Source: Alentia gelatinosa
Taxonomy: Eukaryota > Annelida > Polychaeta > Phyllodocida > Polynoidae
Assembly (NCBI GenBank): GCA_950022655.1
Contig: OX465584.1
Location: forward strand, 51,566,723 to 51,630,722
Length of the DNA: 64,000 nucleotides
Direction of reading: 5' to 3'
Shown: one piece after another, positions 1 to 10,201 of the stretch
Layout of the letters: each line of letters opens with the position of its first letter
How positions within the stretch are numbered: the stretch's first letter is position 1
Translations under genes and position numbers: made by a program
The notes under the pieces: model-generated
Told to the model about the DNA's origin: nothing
The model's database searches: none
Seen by the model: only the letters and a program-made list of their open reading frames with translations

Positions 1-699
1 CCTCTCCCAAGCCTAGTGTTTATGTTAATAATAATGAATTTGTATCAATTCCCCATTCAGTGCCCATCAATAATATGAAAGTATTTGTTGCATCTACACG
101 TTCAGGTGTTGGATACATGTTAGTAACCGACGTTCATGTCACTCTGTTCATGTTCTGATACTTACTAATTTTAGTCCGGATTGCACTCAGCATTTTTTAT
201 AGTTCAATTTCTTTATTGCTGTCATTAAGTTACAAGCAGAACATTTTGAGATACAGCAGGCTGTAAAATATTCATCTAGAAGATACAAAAATGGATAACA
301 ATATAAGAGGCCTATCATGTCAGCTCTTACAGGAGCCGGTTTTCATCGTGCGGGTCACTTCCAGCTAGTAATACAGTGAACTATGACACCAACACCACAA
401 GTGTCTTTTATGCAACCATACAATCGGCTTTACAATCAAGTACCAGTATAGGGGACCATATACCTCCACACATGTATAATAACATAGAGATGACAGCTTT
501 ACTTTACCAAGTGCTTCCTACAGTCATATATATAATCCTTTAATGATTGTGTTGTCGACACGGCAATACAACTAGACAAATAAAAGTCAGACATACTGCC
601 ATTGGAAAGCAACAATTCAGGTATTCACAACTACAAACCTGTTCACAAAATTAGTTTACTAAACAATGCTTGGAGATTATCTTAAACATCCGGTAAGTT
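1..699. other. No gene seen
   Basis: AT-rich sequence without a supported open reading frame, RNA gene or clear repeat. It lies just beyond the 3' end of the LINE remnant that runs on the minus strand from about 2212 to 700. Confidence 0.5.
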
Positions 700-2212
700 T
701 CAATGTTTCTAGTGACTGGTTACAGATTATTCCAGAGAACATACCCTGCATATAATATCAAATTCATAGAAGCTGTGCAATTAGGTCTAGTAATTTCTAA
801 CACAGGAGCATCATGCATCCTTGTCTGATCATGTAGAATATCAGGCGCGGTGGAACATAAAATTATGCATATGGCATAGTCATCTTTCAGGTAAGTAAGG
901 AATATCAGCCTGTGCATGTAGAACAATTGTTGGGGTCATTCTTTTGGCCTTTAAACAGACCCTAAAACACTTGTTTTGAAGGACCTGTAATTTTCGGAGA
1001 TGCTTATTTGCAGAGTTCATGCACAAGATATCTCCATAATCGAAGTATGGTGTGATACATGATTTATAGATAGTGTAGTAGTGAGTTACATCCTCATTTT
1101 AGTGAGCTGGTATAGTCTATATGAGATAGACTTGGATAAATAATCTAGGTTTCTATTCAAATGAATTCCTAAATAATTAAAACTTTGGACCAGCTGGATT
1201 TCTTCATCGCCAATTTTGAAGTGCATGTTTGTTACATTACAAATTTTGGACTAAAGTACATTGTTTTTGTTTTGTTGACATTTATGGATAGTTTATTTTC
1301 ATGACACCACTGTTGCATACTGGCAAGGTCTGCCTGGAGGGATTTATACAAATTTTCTGGGTCTCGACCATGCTGGTAGAATACTGTATCATCGGCATAT
1401 AAACATACCCTGGAGTTAGTAAATATCTTATTTAGGTCACTAATATATATATAAGAAACATCAAAGGGGCAAGAATGGACCCTTGAGGAACACCAGATGA
1501 TATTGAACAAGAAGAAGACAGCTGATTGTTAACCCTTACATGTTGCTTCCTATTGGCTAGATAGTTCTTAAACCAGTTAAAATCATTACCATTAATGCCA
1601 TAAAGGGCTAGTTTCTTAACCCTTTAAGGACGGGTGCCTACGGCCGAGATAACCCCTTAAAGGCGGGAGATGTTGGCTGTTTGTCCCACTAGGGGACGGG
1701 CACATAATGGTTAAAACTCATAATTTGAATGTTTAATCACGTGATAAAAAATATATAATGAAATATTTTACTTCTTCTGAATAGAAATAGTAAATGTGGT
1801 GTTAGAACTACATTCTGTTAAAATTTGATTAATATTGCTCCATTTTTTCCTAGTTAAAAACGAATTTGTGTGTTTTTGAGAAATGATGCCTCAAGGCATC
1901 ATTTGCCCTGGGCTGGATGATGCCTCAAGGCATCATTCGCCCTTAAAGGGTTAAGGAGTATGGCGTGATCTACCGTACCGAACGCCTGTTTGAGGTCTAT
2001 AAATATGGCTAATGTATTATTTCCAATATTGCGGTTTAACCAAATTTGATCAGTAAAATGAGCTATGGTCTGTACCATAGATTTTCCTTTGCGAAAACCT
2101 GATTAAGTTTCTGATAAGAGTCCATTTGTGTCAAGAAAGGCAATTACATGATTATGGAAGATGTTTTTCAACACCTTCCCAATAATCGGAAGAAGCGATA
2201 TAGGTCTGCCAG
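700..2212 (-). pseudogene. LINE reverse transcriptase remnant, interrupted by a MITE
   Basis: Reading the minus strand gives reverse transcriptase blocks in order: a RPISLLPIIGKVL block near 2205-2165, a fingers/palm block ending IDLKQAF before 1955, the GVPQGS block near 1495-1475 and a catalytic YADD box near 1400. A weaker tail with a CFRVCLKAKR-like stretch reaches about 900. These are hallmarks of non-LTR retrotransposon RT, which copies its RNA at a nicked target. The copy is dead: an in-frame TAA lies near 2105, there is a frameshift in the ATA run near 1450, and a 339-bp MITE is inserted at 1616-1954. It starts abruptly at about 2212, so the endonuclease is missing. The clade is not certain. 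Confidence 0.85.
1616..1954. mobile_element. piggyBac-like MITE (TTAA target), copy 1
   Basis: The element begins TTAACCCTTTAAGGACGG and ends CCTTAAAGGGTTAA, so it is bounded by TTAA on both sides with inverted ends starting CCCTTTAA. It has no coding capacity. TTAA duplication with CCC-type ends is the signature of piggyBac-superfamily insertions. The flanks join cleanly inside a reverse transcriptase reading frame if one TTAA and the element are ignored. It also carries tandem GATGCCTCAAGGCATCAT palindromes near its right end. A second copy lies inverted at 39293-39629. Confidence 0.85.
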
Positions 2213-2845
2213 GGAGTACTTAACCCTGCTTTGGTGTTTAGTTCAATGAAACAGGAATTGAACTCCAACACTGCCTGTGTCATCATCTCTTGCTGCTTCT
2301 CGGTGGCATTATTTATACAACGATTTAATAGAGGTGAGATCAGAGGGCAAACCATAAATTTGCCATCTGGGTGGAGGTCAGGAAGCCAGGCAATCCCAAC
2401 CTCTGCATATGAGATGAGGCTCAATGCCAGGTCTGCCATCAACGTCCATGGAAACTAATCACTGAGAGCTTAGTTACGAGGTCAACTTTTTATTTTGAGG
2501 TGATATTAAACACCCCCCCTATAATGTATATAACAGATTTGGGACTGAATAAAAGATGTTGGTGGGCCAGTACTATTAACTCTTGGAGTGTAGCGCCCGG
2601 GAAGGTGAATACATTAAAGTGTATGGCTGAGTGGTTGTTTGCATCAATCGCTTTATATAAGCCTCTTGTCTGGGAATGACTGATCACAACATTCTTGGCA
2701 CCAGGGACCCAGGTTCTGGTGAGCAAGCATTCGAGTTTCAATAAATTGGCATCCAAACGTGTGGGGAAGTCAATGCCAGTCCTGTCGGCAGCTTTGTAGT
2801 GATCCATACCAGCAAAGTGGATTTTGCAACAATTATTCAGTGATA
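2213..2845 (-). pseudogene. SGNH/GDSL-hydrolase-like segment, degenerate
   Basis: On the minus strand, downstream of the NADAR segment, the translation includes VISHSQTRGL (about 2700), a FPGAT-LQEL stretch (about 2600) and IYIIGGVFNIT (about 2520). It continues after a frameshift to an asparagine-rich tail ending ELNTKAGL-STPW near 2215. This order resembles SGNH esterase blocks I, II and III (GDS, G, GxND), with the nucleophile and the GxND aspartate apparently lost. Esterase domains are known in ORF1 of CR1-like LINEs. The assignment rests on motif order alone. There are at least two frameshifts. The right junction runs directly into the reverse transcriptase remnant, suggesting an internal deletion of one element or a recombination joint. 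Confidence 0.4.
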
Positions 2846-3480
2846 TTAGACAACATAGCCCTCACTTCAGCAAGCAGCACACCCAGCTTGTTGTTCTTCA
2901 CATTGTCTTGGTTTATCAGTTCTCTCTGGCCCAAATGATAAATGCATCCCCAGGCTTTGTTCATCATAGCTTCGTACAGGTAGTTTGTTCCGGTGTTGAG
3001 TAAACTGGTTTTGAGATCCTGATTTTAACAGAATTTTTCAGGCAGGATTGCTTTCATCACCGGGTAATTCCTATTCACCCACTCTTGGGGAGCATTTAGT
3101 CCCTTGACTTGTTTCAGGATCAACCTAGTGTTATTCTTGCCTGCTATTTCCATGGCTAGCTTATCATTGTTTGCTGCTTTCGCTGGGGCCACCTGATAGC
3201 ACTGCTCCGCAGAGCTATAGTTGTTACCTTGAAAATAGAATTTACATGGGTAAAGGTTCGAAAACTGAGCATGCTCACTCTGGAAGGCAATACCGTCTTT
3301 AGCAGGGATAGTTTTGACATCCTGAATAGACAAACCCTTGGGTAGTTGATGGATTTCGTCGTAGTAGTATGCGTTGTCCTCGATCTTGAGTGTAAGCCCC
3401 CTTACAAAGCAGTTTATCCACCTCACTTTCGCCATGGCTTGAATTGCCTTCAAGTCCTTCTGTTCACTCAAGTCCTCTGG
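2833..3480 (-). pseudogene. ORF1-like C-terminal domain plus NADAR domain
   Basis: The minus-strand frame from 3471 first shows an ORF1-type tail (SEQKDLKAIQAMAKVR, a glycine-rich LKIEDN turn, IHQLPKGLS). It is followed by a NADAR/YbiA-like domain: FQSEHAQFSNLYPCKF, the YSSAEQCYQ block, a lysine/glycine helix (LKQVKG) and the MKAILPEKF helix. A TAA at 3025-3027 sits in frame inside the domain. The same frame then continues with the expected C-terminal block (LLNTGTNYLYEA, WGCIYHLG, NKLGVLLAEVR) to a stop at 2833-2835. NADAR enzymes are N-glycosidases linked to NAD and ADP-ribose metabolism. Its position beside an ORF1 protein and a reverse transcriptase suggests a transposon passenger rather than a host gene. 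It is non-functional as written. Confidence 0.7.
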
Positions 3481-3482
3481 GT

Positions 3483-3745
3483 TTAGGTCATCGCTAAGTG
3501 ATATCTTCTTCCAGCGTGGTAGAGTTTGTACTCAACACCCAGATCATTTAATAATTGATCTATACAGTCTCCTACCTTCTCTTGGATGCCGTCAATAACT
3601 AACATCTTTCTATTTGCCTCACTATCTAGCCGATCGACTTTTTCAGATATAGTCAACATGTTCCTGGCTTGGTTTATCACAAATTATCATGGTTCTCAGC
3701 AATCATTGTGTCAGTGGTTTCAACACAGTTTTTACAGGACAAATA
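3483..3745 (-). pseudogene. LINE ORF1-like coiled-coil/RNA-binding N-terminal part
   Basis: The minus strand encodes a charged helical stretch (ISEKVDRLDSEANRK) followed by MLVIDGIQEKVGDC and a LLNDLGVEYK strand, which matches the layout of LINE ORF1 RNA-binding proteins (coiled coil, then an RRM-like VIxGIxE block). Upstream near 3725 a CKNC pair could be the remains of a small zinc site. A frameshift separates it from the next segment at about 3480. It is read as the start of the same ORF1-NADAR protein. Function is inferred from layout only. Confidence 0.5.
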
Positions 3746-3829
3746 GATATTTGCGCTGTTAGTTTCAGCTCGAAATATATAAATATATTTTAATGGTAAA
3801 TGATCGACGAGTACAGGTAAGTATGGTTC

Positions 3830-4396
3830 AGTGCTCAAGTGCTTTATTCAGGAGCCTACGCATACAAGAACTCTAACGCAACAGGCCAACGGGGCCCTAC
3901 TCTCAGGTAAGCCTCTAGTCTAAGGTCTGATCCAATGGACGGTCGTGTCCAGTCTGTCTCTTCACAACTGCTGGTCCTCTATTTATACCCCTAATCGTGA
4001 CGTCAGGGCCTCTGACGTCATCCCGCAGTCCACGTCACAATGGAACGGCTATCCCATAGCGGTCACTCCCTCTGGCCGGAGGACCGGAGGACCGGAGGGC
4101 CCCTCTCCGACCGGAGGACCGGAGGACCGGAGGGCCCCTCTCCGACCGGAGGACCGGAGGGCCCCTCTCTGACCGGAGGACCGGAGGGCCCCTCTCCGAC
4201 CGGAGGACCGGAGGGCCCCTCTCCGACCGGAGGACCGGAGGGCCCCTCTCCAACCGGAGGACCGGAGGGCCCCTTCGTAGTTCGACACTGGAGGACCGGA
4301 GGGCCTCTTGTAGTTCCCGCCGGAGGACCCCTCTCCAACTGGAGGACCGGAGGGGGATAAGGAGTTACCGTACCCCTCTCCCCACTCTCCGTTACA
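3830..4396 (-). repeat. Gypsy 1 3' LTR with minisatellite, TATA box and poly(A) signal
   Basis: On the minus strand the LTR begins TGTAACGG at 4396, immediately after a purine tract (GGTGGGAGGA, 4398-4407). It then contains the 27-bp tandem repeats and two TGACGTCA-type sites (4000-4007 and 4015-4022). A TATA box (GTATAAATA, 3980-3988) follows, then an AATAAA signal at 3843-3848 about 135 bases on. This is a sensible U3-R layout. The far edge near 3830 is approximate. The other LTR shares only the part from 4003 to 4396. Confidence 0.65.
4070..4350. repeat. 27-bp GC-rich minisatellite in the 3' LTR
   Basis: About eight tandem units with core ACCGGAGGGCCCCTCTCCG; the full unit is 27 bp, with extra ACCGGAGG half-units. 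Because 27 is a multiple of three, every frame on both strands stays open, which creates false ORFs rich in GGPEGPSPT or GPPVGEGPS. A much longer array of the same unit lies at 13486-14220. Confidence 0.95.
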
Positions 4397-5012
4397 CTCC
4401 TCCCACCTTACTTCAAAGCATTCTCCTCCTCTTCATTGCTTAAGGCTTACGGCCAAACCGTGCTGTCACGGCGCCGAAGGACATCTATTCTCTTCGATTG
4501 CCAATTGGATGTAGAAGGACGCAGGGTGACTCTTCAAACCTTTATTAAATTTAACAAAAGACCCCTCAGGGTGAACACTAGTATAGTTTATATATAAGTA
4601 CTTTAACGATAACGCGTAACGGTTCCTAACTGTTAGGGGGGCCTGCCGAGCTAGTTTACCTCTGGTGGCCCCTTAGGGGGGCCTACCGGGGTGCATCTTT
4701 CCTCTTCTCTCTCTTAGTTTCCCAGGTCCTCAAGTGATGACGTCCAGAAGGGTAGTAGGAGTGGTGGGACCTCCCGCTCACCACCATAACCGCCACGTCA
4801 CTCGCCCTCCGTGGCATCCAATTAACGACAAGAACATCACATAAGGCTGGGAATGCAACAACACTTTCGTCAATACATGGTTCTCCCTCCTACCCTCTTC
4901 GCTTCTCCCCCAGGCTCCCTGTCCTGTCCTAGCGATTATCCCTCCTCCTCCATCTCTCCGCCACTTCCTCGACCTCCCTCGTGTACCTCGGAGTGGCTAC
5001 TTCGTTGTTGTG
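4397..5012 (-). other. 3' noncoding part of Gypsy 1 with polypurine tract
   Basis: Between the last ORF and the 3' LTR there is no supported coding sequence. On the minus strand an AATAAA occurs at 4541-4546, and a polypurine tract abuts the LTR at about 4397-4407, where plus-strand priming would occur. Confidence 0.5.
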
Positions 5013-5955
5013 TTACCTCTCTGTTCTATGATAGGCTATTACCCATATACACCACAAGCCCAGTACAGGGCGACACACTTCTACTCCATTTGTTTGTGAA
5101 GAAAGGCGAACACTCACCCGGCGATACTTGGTACGCCTCTCATAGGACACCGTCACGGCCCCGTCCTCCTCGGCGATGCACCTGGCGAGTTGCTCCCCTC
5201 GGATGGGGTGCCATCCGTTCCCGTCCAGCTCGCCCGGATCCATGTTGTGGGCCCAGGCCCCCAGTCGGGTGTTGGGCTCCTCCACCCACGGTAGCGCCAC
5301 GCCCTCCGACGTCCCTGAAGGGGCCCCGGCCATACGAACGTTGCTACGCCGGTCCCAGTTGCTGACGATGGCCCTCAACGTCTCGTAAAATAATACTCCT
5401 GCCGCCAGAGGCTGGGGGCCTACTATCAGTTGCTCCCTCCTCCTATTTGCCTCCTCTGCTCGTCTCGTCCCTGTGCCTCTCTCCCTCCTCTCCCCGGAGG
5501 CTGACATTCCCAGGGCGGGGGTCGTGTCCCTCGGGGGGTGGAGTCCCTGCATTGACCAGGGGGCCGCGTCTCCCACCCACCCGATCCTCCTTGCACGCCT
5601 CAGACCGGTCGGAGGCTGATCACGCCTGGTCCTCTCCAGCCGGGCGTACGGGCTTTGCTTCCTGGCTTTCCGCGGGTGGTGTACTCTCTCCATGTCTAGG
5701 GGGGCTTAGGTCCCCATCCACTGTCTCCTCCGCTCTCGCCGGAGACAAGTCGGAGGCGGTCAGCACACGTCTCTCCCTGCTCCTCGGCTCTACTGTTCCA
5801 CCCATCCCCGGTGACACTGGCCGGTTGGCCGCGCTCCTGCTGTCCTGCGAGGCGAGCGGAGAGATGGGGGAGTAACGTGTGTCAGGATCGTCCGCCCCAA
5901 CGAACGTTTTGTCCCCCTTACGGGGGGCCTGGAGATGTCCTTGTGGAGACACCAC
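5013..5955 (-). CDS. Unknown arginine/proline-rich ORF downstream of integrase in Gypsy 1
   Basis: Two overlapping minus-strand frames (5955-5620 and 5693-5013) cover this stretch, indicating a frameshift near 5650. The first is rich in serine, proline and arginine. The second has a basic low-complexity start and then a more protein-like C-terminal half with FYETLRAIVSNWD, then GWHPIRGEQLARC and VTVSYERRTKYR. I recognise no family. Its position after integrase and the zinc-finger ORF and before the 3' LTR is where Gypsy elements may carry an accessory or envelope gene. No signal peptide or membrane segment is visible, so envelope is not supported. Confidence 0.4.
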
Positions 5956-6052
5956 CCCCCCCCTACTGCCCAGTCTCCCTTCGTCTGAGGCCTCTCTCTA
6001 GCCGTGGGGGCCCCTGTATCCGTCGCGCCCCCTATCCATTTGATAAAGGCAT

Positions 6053-7352
6053 TCAGCTGGGCCCCGTGCTCTCGTCCCCTCCTCCCCGGAGACCAGCTGG
6101 GATCGCCTGCCCCGTGCCGGGGGCCGTGGCGGCATTTAGTTCGTCGATAATGCGGGTCAGCGCCGCATACCTTACCGGCGACATTGGTTGCAGGGGGGCG
6201 GCGACTTGCTTAACTGGAGTTTCGGGGGCTGCACCCTGTTGTGTCTCTCCACTAGGGACTGGGAGGCTGGGGGCCACCGCATCCGGGCCTGACGAGGCTA
6301 CCTCCGCTCCGGAGGATGTAGGGTGGATGCTCGCCTCTCCGTCCTCCGACCGGGGAGCATCACTCCTGCCGCTCTTTTCCTTCACCCGAGGGGGCTTACT
6401 GCAACCACCGCTACTCTTTGTTTTCTTCTTCCGCCTCTTCCTCGGGGGGCTGTGGGTCCTCTCTTCGGCGACAGGGGCGGCTGAGGAGGCGTCATCCCCA
6501 TGCTCCTCCCCCATCCCCAAAAGTGTCTCGGCCGTGTCGAGAACCTCCGGCTCGTCTAAGAAGACCTCCGGGTCAGTGAGCACAGGCGAAACCCCGCCGG
6601 CCCCCTTAGGAGTGCCCTCAGCCGCGGGCTTCATGGCTCGGCGTGGGTGCATCCTCCGTGACACTCCTTTTCCGGGTCCAGGTGATCTTTTAGGTGGCGC
6701 GTCTGGGGGGTTGTCTCGGCTGGTAGAGGTGACAGGTTCCGCCCGACCCTCGTCCTCCTCCTCGGCTCGCTCCGCTGCGAGAAGTGCCGCGTCCTCCTCG
6801 GTACAGGCGCCCCTAAACTGGAGGCGGGTGGCTGCCGGTATCTCGTCAGTGTGACGTCCCCACCGGTGGTTGTGCCGCCTCAAGTGATGAAGGTAGTAAT
6901 TTTTACGGGACTGCCGCACACGCCACCCGCAGTCAAGGCACACCCACCCCATCGCCCAGTCCTCGTGGCGATTCTCCATGTGCCTTTTCAGGCCGTCATT
7001 ACGAGCGAAAGAAACGTCGCAGAGCGTGCAGACGTATTTGCGGGACTCGGACGCCATTGTGATGTCGTCTGGAACGTCGGAAGGTGCTACGCAGTCTCGC
7101 GAGATCCTGTCACTCTCCGGCGGAGTCACCACCACCGAGCGCATTCTCCCCGCGGATCTTTGGATCGGGCTCCTAGCAGACGCCACGTTTGGTCTGTCAC
7201 TCGAGCGAGAGCGCCTTCGACGCTCTACTAGTTGTTCCTGCTGAAAACCGTGTCTCCCGGACCGGTGTTGGCCAAAAAAACGCCGTGTTCCACCTCCCTG
7301 GTTGCCAGGGTAGTTGTCTGTCCTTCTGTTGCGGAAATGGGGCCGAGCAAAC
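6053..7352 (-). CDS. C2H2 zinc-finger accessory ORF of Gypsy 1
   Basis: The minus-strand frame is open from the MITE edge (7355) to a stop at 6053. The best methionine is at 7057. Shortly after it come YVCTLCDVSFARNDGLKRHM...H, a classic C2H2 finger, and a second CLDC...HHLRRHNH pair. After the fingers the chain is low-complexity: acidic, then KKRKK-type basic runs, then proline/serine-rich. Without the MITE, the upstream basic region looks continuous with the integrase C-terminus, so this may be a pol extension rather than a separate gene. It resembles nucleic-acid-binding fingers of retroelement proteins, but no specific family is claimed. Confidence 0.6.
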
Positions 7353-7355
7353 CTG

Positions 7356-7814
7356 GGGGCTGTTTCACTAGGAGCTACAAGTCTCGCTGTTTGTAACAGT
7401 GGCAGCAAAGCGGCAGTTTGCGTTTCATTAGAAGGTGCAGTCAAGCGTGAACAGCACCTGGGACACAAGCGGCACCAACAGTGGCAGTGACCGTTTCACT
7501 AGTAAATTGGGTCTCGCTGTTAGTGCCACTGTGGAGCTGCTGTAAGCGAGAGGGTCTACCCTCTCGTTTGTTACGCGTTTAGAATACTCTCACCCACTTC
7601 CCATGAGAATTAAGCAATGAAATTTTGACACAAGTAAGGTATATATATAACCTATAATCGTACCAAATATGAGGAAAATCGGTACGGCCGTTCCGAAGTT
7701 ATCGGCAATTGAAGTTTGTTGTCCCTCCATGCGATTGCGTTAGTCGCTGTTCTTTTTCACTCCCTCCGTAGGCCTCACCTCTCGCTTTCACTCCACTACT
7801 AGTGAAACAGCTCC
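7356..7814. mobile_element. PIF/Harbinger-like MITE, copy 1
   Basis: Ends are GGGGCTGTTTCACTAG and the reverse complement CTAGTGAAACAGCTCC, flanked on both sides by CTG (7353-7355 and 7815-7817). Three-base CWG duplication with G-rich ends suggests PIF/Harbinger. There is no transposase. It lies between the integrase C-terminus and the zinc-finger ORF of Gypsy 1. Four relatives lie at 9376, 34521, 35365 and 36625. Confidence 0.8.
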
Positions 7815-7817
7815 CTG

Positions 7818-9372
7818 TTCCGCGGCCGTTCCCCGACAACATACCGACGGTGTCCCGTCATGTTTGTTGACACAGCGGTAGAACCCACTCTCCTCACCAG
7901 ATGGCGTACTATCTCTTCCGTCTGTGGAGGTGGCGCCACCTTGAGAGAGTCAAAGTGAACCACCCTCCGCTTAGCGCCCAGTTTGATCTCGTATATCGGT
8001 CCCCCCACTTTGCATTCCACTCGCCAAGGCCCTGTCCAGAACGATTGAAGTTTTGGAGATACCCCCGGTTTCTTCAGCGGGTGAAAGTAATAGATGTGCG
8101 CCCCAACGGGAATATCGTGCTCCTTAGCCCGCAAGTCATAGTTACGTTGTTGGCGGAAAACTGCCACTCCCAGATTGTGCCTTGCAATCTGGTGCGCTTC
8201 GGCCATCTTCCTTTGTAGAGTCGCTGTGTATTCTTCACTGTCCTCCCCATCGTTCTCATTTCAGGGGTACAACAGGGACAGAGGGGCACTGGTTTCCCGC
8301 CCCAGCATCATTGAATTGGGTGACACCCCCGTGGAGGAATGTACGGAGGAGCGGTAAGCGCTCATCGCCAATGGTAGCATTAGATCCCAATCCTTTTGAT
8401 CCGTCCCCACCATGGTTGCCAACAGGCCCTCCAGAGTTCGATTAACTCTTTCCACCAGGCCGTCGCTCTGGGGGTGAAACGCGCAGATTCGTGTCTGGGT
8501 CACACCTAACAACGCTATCACCCCCTGAACAGCTCTGACTGGAAGTTTTTCCCTTGGTCGGAGTGGAGAGTCACAGGGGGGCCCATTCGATACACGAACC
8601 CGTCCACGAATGCTCTGGCTACCGTGGCAGCCTCCTGATTTGGCAGGGCCACCCCCTCCGCCCACTTAGTGAAGTAATCAATGATGACCAGGATATATTT
8701 ATTCCCTCTGGAGGTCTGGGGGAGAGGCCCCATCAGATCCAGGGCTACCCGTTCCAACGGCATATTGATGCCCACATGGCCCATTTTCGCCCTGTGAGGG
8801 GGGGGGGGGGCCGGTTTTCTCCGCTGGCAGGCCATACAGCTGGCACAGTGTAGCACCACATCTCTCTGATATCTGGGCCAGTAGAACCTCTCCTGGCACC
8901 TCCGAAGAGTCCTGTCCCTTCCTAGGTGCCCCATCAGCGGGGTGCCGTGTATTTCCCCTAGCACCCCCTCCCGGCGAGACACCGGCACCGCCAGTTGGAA
9001 TGTCCTCGCCCCCCCTGGTATGAACCACCATCTTCCCAGCAGCCCCTCTTTCATGACCAGTCTAGCTCTCTGTGCCCACCATGAGTGCAGCTCCTCCGTA
9101 TCGCCCTCCCCTGGGGGCTGTCCCATCTCTCCGTTCGAGCCGGTCCACTCCCTCACCCTCGCGATACCCGGGTCCTCCCGTTGAGCTTCCTCCCATCCTG
9201 TCCTATCGCCTAGGGCTAGTTGCACCTCCGGTGGGGTTGCCGCGACCTCTCAACCGTCCCTTTCACGTCCTCTTGTGATGACGGCGCATCTGTCCGGCTC
9301 CTCCCCCCTGCACTGTCGACACGGAACCCTCGACATCCCATCCGCATTACCGTGGAGTCTCCCCGGCCGGTG
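7818..9372 (-). pseudogene. Gypsy 1 integrase and end of RNase H
   Basis: Starting on the minus strand at 9372, the end of RNase H (HRPG, then NADG-SR) continues into a linker. Next comes the HHCC zinc module (HGTPLMGHLG ... CASCMACQ, about 8950-8830) and the integrase core: LDLMGPLP with the first Asp near 8745, LHSDQGKNF near 8545 and, in a shifted frame, the glutamate in GLVERVNRT near 8445. The C-terminal GPW-type domain (WTGPWRV) lies near 8025. Frameshifts lie near 8525 and around 8210-8265. The catalytic triad is still recognisable, but the gene is broken. The enzyme would insert cDNA into chromosomes. Confidence 0.85.
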
Positions 9373-9375
9373 CTG

Positions 9376-10198
9376 GGGGCTGTTTCACTAGGAGCTATAA
9401 GTCTCGCTGTTTGTAACAGTGGCAGCAAAGCGGCAGTTTGCATTTCATTAGAAGGTGCAGTCAAGCGTGAACAGCGCATGGGGCATGAGCGGCACCAACA
9501 GTGGCAGAACCCGTTTCATCAGTGCAGTGGGTGTCGCTGTTAGTGCCACTGTGGAGCTGTTGTAAGCAAGAGGGTCTACCCTCTCGTTTGTTACGTGTAT
9601 AGAATATTCTCAACCACTTCCCGTGGGAATTAAGGAATGAAATTTTTACACGAGTAAGGTATACCTATAACCTACAATCGTACGAAATATAAAGAAAATC
9701 GGCCTCACTGTCTTGAAGACATCGGCGTTTGAATTTTGTCATAGCAAATACTGCTCTGGTGGCCAGTGTCTCCGGGGAGAGACAGAAAGAACAGCCGAAA
9801 CCCCGCCGCACTGCGGAGGGAGTGAAAAGAACGGCGACCAACGCTAAGCACTGAGGGAGTGAAAGAAATCAAACACCGATATCTTCGGAACGCTTCGTCC
9901 GATCTCCTACATATTTGATACAATTATAGGTTATATATACCCCTTACTCGTGTTAAAATTTAATTGCTTAATTCTTATGGGAAGGGGTGAAATTCCACGT
10001 CATACCGGCCCATTGACAAATAAATTCGAATGTCAAACACGTGTGCATAGCGAGACCTGTGCCAACAGTGAGAGTTGTTCTCACCTCAACAGCGAGACTA
10101 CTGATGAAATGCAAATTTGGGATTGACACTGTTGCTGCCACTGTTGCTGCCACTGTTGCGGTCTCTCACTTTCACCCCTCTACTAGTGAAACAGCTCC
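9376..10198. mobile_element. PIF/Harbinger-like MITE, copy 2
   Basis: Bounded by CTG on both sides (9373-9375 and 10199-10201), with ends GGGGCTGTTTCACTAG and CTAGTGAAACAGCTCC. It is 823 bp with long homologous inner arms and no transposase. It interrupts pol exactly between two conserved RNase H residues, before the HRPG motif, so the empty site is evident from the protein. Confidence 0.85.
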
Positions 10199-10201
10199 CT
10201 G

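Noticed and set aside
4035..4360. Overlapping open frames on both strands rich in GGPEGPSPT or GPPVGEGPS
   Set aside because: They are products of a 27-bp tandem repeat, whose length keeps all frames open; they are not genes.
5811..6854. Plus-strand frame of 347 codons
   Set aside because: GC-rich antisense shadow of the zinc-finger ORF; it has no recognisable domain, and low-complexity serine/proline runs mirror the minus-strand codons.
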